DNA of 64,000 nt, taken from the NCBI RefSeq assembly GCF_013375035.1, contig NZ_CP056032.1:1658001-1722000 (forward strand), read 5' to 3'. Of the stretch, positions 62,219-64,000 are shown in pieces. The translations under genes and the position numbers were made by a program. This DNA comes from Spirosoma sp. KUDC1026 (GTDB lineage Bacteria > Bacteroidota > Bacteroidia > Cytophagales > Spirosomataceae). Within the stretch, counting starts at the first letter, position 1; each line of letters opens with the position of its first letter. The notes under the pieces are model-generated. The model ran no database searches, was not told where the DNA came from, and saw only the letters and a program-made list of their open reading frames with translations.

Positions 62219-62253
62219 GAAAGCCGCTTCCTCCAAAGGAAGCGGCTTTTTTT
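62219..62253. terminator. Strong terminator after atpH
   Basis: AAGCCGCTTCCT (62221-62232) and AGGAAGCGGCTT (62237-62248) form a 12-bp stem with a 4-base loop and a T7 tail. It ends the ATP synthase operon, and also faces the convergent GNAT gene. Confidence 0.9.
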
Positions 62254-62257
62254 ATGG

Positions 62258-62710
62258 CTAGTTGATTATCCGAACCAGTTTCTGGTGGGTAGCGATAAAC
62301 GATTCTCGTTCGTAAAATCGAATGGCGTCGTTACGTTTCTGATTCGTTGTTACTTCCAGATTAACCAGTTCCTCTTGTCGTGCCAGTGCCACAAGAGCGT
62401 TCACCAACTGACGCCCAATCTGCTGGCTTCGGTATGCTGGTTTGACGAACAACTCCTGAATTTCGCCCACCTTGCCGGTATGGTGCAATAAGTATTGTAT
62501 GTGACAGCTGACAAAACCCACCGGTCCGTCGGGCAACTCAGCGATCAGGTAGTGAACCATGGGATTGGCCAGATTACAGGCGAAACAGGCGTCGAACCGA
62601 GGCCGGTTGAGCGTTTCATCTTCCAGGTCGCAGAGAAACGCGTATACTACGTCCTGGTCATCGCTTGTTGCGGGGCGGATCGTGAGCGGGCCGGACGGGG
62701 TGTGCTCCAT
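62258..62710 (-). CDS. GNAT family N-acetyltransferase
   Basis: A 150-residue acetyl-CoA-dependent transferase. The GNAT fold shows from LTIRPATSDDQDVVYAFLCDLE, AELPDGPVGFVSCHIQYLLHHTGKVGEIQELFVKPAYRSQQIGRQLVNALVALA (acetyl-CoA loop RSQQIGRQL), and LEVTTNQKRNDAIRFYERESF. Acceptor unknown. It follows the next gene upstream with a 2-bp gap, so the two form a small operon on the minus strand. Confidence 0.88.
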   Translation of the reverse strand: MEHTPSGPLTIRPATSDDQDVVYAFLCDLEDETLNRPRFDACFACNLANPMVHYLIAELPDGPVGFVSCHIQYLLHHTGKVGEIQELFVKPAYRSQQIGRQLVNALVALARQEELVNLEVTTNQKRNDAIRFYERESFIATHQKLVRIIN

Positions 62711-62712
62711 TA

Positions 62713-63366
62713 CTAAAACTTCTGTAAGGCGTCGGATTCAAAAACGTGCTTACCCGTCAGCCCCTGCTGGGCCGTTGTGAGCATAGCATTCGCGACCTTA
62801 CTCGCCTGAACCCCTTTGTATTTATCCGGTACCAGCGGATTCAGCAAACCCATAACGCTTTCGGCTATGCGTTCTCCCAGGCGGCTGTCTTCCTGGCGTC
62901 GGTTGCCCATAAGCAGCGACGGGCGGAAAATCAATAAAGTGGGGTAGTTAAGCGCGGCCAGGTCACGCTCTACGTCACCCTTGACCCGACTGTAAAAGAA
63001 CATCGACTTTGAGTCGGCCCCCATCGCCGTAACAATGGCAAACTGTTTGGCTCCGTTGGCGAGCCCAAGCCGGGCAATATCGAGCGGATACTGATAATCC
63101 ACTTTCCTGAACGCTTCCTGCGAACCGGCTTTTTTTATGGTAGTGCCCAAACAGCAGAAAATATCATCAGCCTGCGTTACCAGACCATTCGGATGATCAA
63201 AATCGAACTGAACTTCCTGCAAACGGGGGTGTTGCCAGGGTAAGGACTTACGAACTAATACTTTTACTTTCTCGTAGATAGGCGAATCAACCAGTTGACG
63301 GGCCAGGAGGTTGCCGATCAGGCCAGTAGCGCCAATCAGTAATGCTGTTTTATTGGTGGATGTCAT
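62713..63366 (-). CDS. NAD(P)-binding protein (atypical SDR, YbjT/HTATIP2-like)
   Basis: A 217-residue Rossmann-fold protein, started at an ATG at 63366 (the ATG one codon upstream, 63369, is equally possible). The nucleotide-binding motif ALLIGATGLIGNLLARQLV is at the N-terminus, followed by DDIFCCLGTTIKKAGSQEAFRKVDYQYPLDIARLG, a pattern seen in the HTATIP2-like oxidoreductase group. YSRVKGDVERDLAALNYPTLLIFRPSLLMGNRR carries the usual YxxxK-type lysine. The activity is unknown. It is probably co-transcribed with the GNAT gene. Confidence 0.85.
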   Translation of the reverse strand: MTSTNKTALLIGATGLIGNLLARQLVDSPIYEKVKVLVRKSLPWQHPRLQEVQFDFDHPNGLVTQADDIFCCLGTTIKKAGSQEAFRKVDYQYPLDIARLGLANGAKQFAIVTAMGADSKSMFFYSRVKGDVERDLAALNYPTLLIFRPSLLMGNRRQEDSRLGERIAESVMGLLNPLVPDKYKGVQASKVANAMLTTAQQGLTGKHVFESDALQKF

Positions 63367-63446
63367 CATACGGCTTGCGGGTAGGGAGTTGCGCAAGTTA
63401 GAGGAAGTCTAGTTAAACAAAATCGGATATAGACAAATTTTATCTT

Positions 63447-64000
63447 ATGAAAGTGCGCTCCTATAAAAGCAGTGATCACCTGTTACCCGCCATGAGGTCA
63501 TCTCTCTTCTGGATTTGTATTGTTTATCAGCTATTACGTAGTCCTGTTATGTACGCTCAGATGCCGGCTTATCCAACGATTGGAACCATTGTTCGGGCCG
63601 ATCCCAGACTCGACAAACTCATTCCCAAAGATGCCCGTGTTGAAGTGCTGGCCAGCGGATTTACCTGGACCGAAGGTCCGCTCTGGATCAAACCGACGAA
63701 GAACGAGAAACAAGGCTATCTACTGTTTTCGGACGTACCACAGAATACTATCTTTAAGTGGACGGCCCAGGATGGCGTAACGCCGTTTCTGAAGCCTTCC
63801 GGCTATACGGGACTGGGTGCTTATAGCGATGAACCGGGTTCCAATGGACTAACCCTGGATGCAGCCGGGCGGCTAATTGCTGCCGAACACGGTGACCGGC
63901 GCATATCGGCCCTGCCCCTCGACGGGAGTGGTGGCAAAATGACCCTGGCCGACAACTACGAAGGAAAACGGTTCAACAGTCCCAACGACGTTGTGGCCCA
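63447..64000 (+). CDS. SMP-30/gluconolactonase family protein, 5' part
   Basis: An open frame running off the window end, 184 codons visible. It starts with ATG at 63447 or at 63492, the latter giving a signal peptide (MRSSLFWICIVYQLLRSPVMYAQ). The beta-propeller pattern is clear: ASGFTWTEGPLWIKP, YLLFSDVPQNTIFKW, a GSNGLTLDAAGRLIAAEHGDRRI segment, and RFNSPNDVV with the metal-binding asparagine and aspartate. These enzymes hydrolyse sugar lactones; an exported form may act on sugar oxidation products. The missing C-terminus lies outside the window. Confidence 0.88.
   Translation, partial: MKVRSYKSSDHLLPAMRSSLFWICIVYQLLRSPVMYAQMPAYPTIGTIVRADPRLDKLIPKDARVEVLASGFTWTEGPLWIKPTKNEKQGYLLFSDVPQNTIFKWTAQDGVTPFLKPSGYTGLGAYSDEPGSNGLTLDAAGRLIAAEHGDRRISALPLDGSGGKMTLADNYEGKRFNSPNDVVA

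Overview
The window looks like a chromosomal segment from a Bacteroidota of the order Cytophagales, close to Spirosoma and relatives. The evidence is a type IX secretion/gliding cluster (PorP/SprF, GldK, GldL, GldM, GldN, and a SprE/PorW-like lipoprotein), a SusC/SusD pair with FecR, DUF4271 next to HemD, a lycopene cyclase, and promoters of the TAnnTTTG type. There is no rRNA gene, CRISPR array, transposase or convincing tRNA.

Layout. 0-1.4 kb: a two-gene unit resembling a HicA/HicB-type toxin-antitoxin pair. 1.7-4.7 kb: the proline genes proB and proA with a second toxin-antitoxin-like pair (TumE/DUF6516 type) between them. 4.7-11.8 kb: housekeeping and small-family genes (aat, LEA-like lipoprotein, DUF6807, DJ-1/PfpI, rfbC, pyrF, DUF2851). 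11.9-20.8 kb: a minus-strand sugar-utilisation locus (FecR, SusC, SusD, sugar isomerase-like protein, DUF1080, Gfo/Idh/MocA oxidoreductase). It carries no classical glycoside hydrolase and suggests a 3-keto-glycoside route. 21-27.6 kb: two probable outer-membrane proteins, OsmC, lipA, lycopene cyclase, metK and a hibernation factor. 27.8-31 kb: cytochrome P450 and two tandem SDR oxidoreductases.

31.0-34.5 kb: two overlapping P-loop ATPase genes headed by a perfect 21-bp inverted repeat. The larger one has a variable-looking, AT-rich C-terminal half. This STAND/AAA pair is the best candidate for an undescribed, possibly defence-type, system. 34.6-42.4 kb: GMC oxidoreductase, GreA-like protein, amidohydrolase, TolC, DUF421, topoisomerase IB and a 7-TM protein. 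42.6-52 kb: sucD, DUF4271, hemD, and the T9SS cluster porP/sprF-gldK-gldL-gldM-gldN. 52-58.7 kb: uvrC, a class A penicillin-binding protein and SprE/PorW. 58.8-62.2 kb: the F0 part of ATP synthase plus delta (atpZ, atpI-like, atpB, atpE, atpF, atpH), ending at a terminator before any atpA or atpG. 62.3-64 kb: GNAT, an NAD(P)-binding protein, and the start of an SMP-30/gluconolactonase gene cut by the window end.

Several starts were moved inward where the longest frame ran into a neighbouring gene, a terminator, or past an obvious signal peptide. All family calls are from reading the sequence; no search was run.
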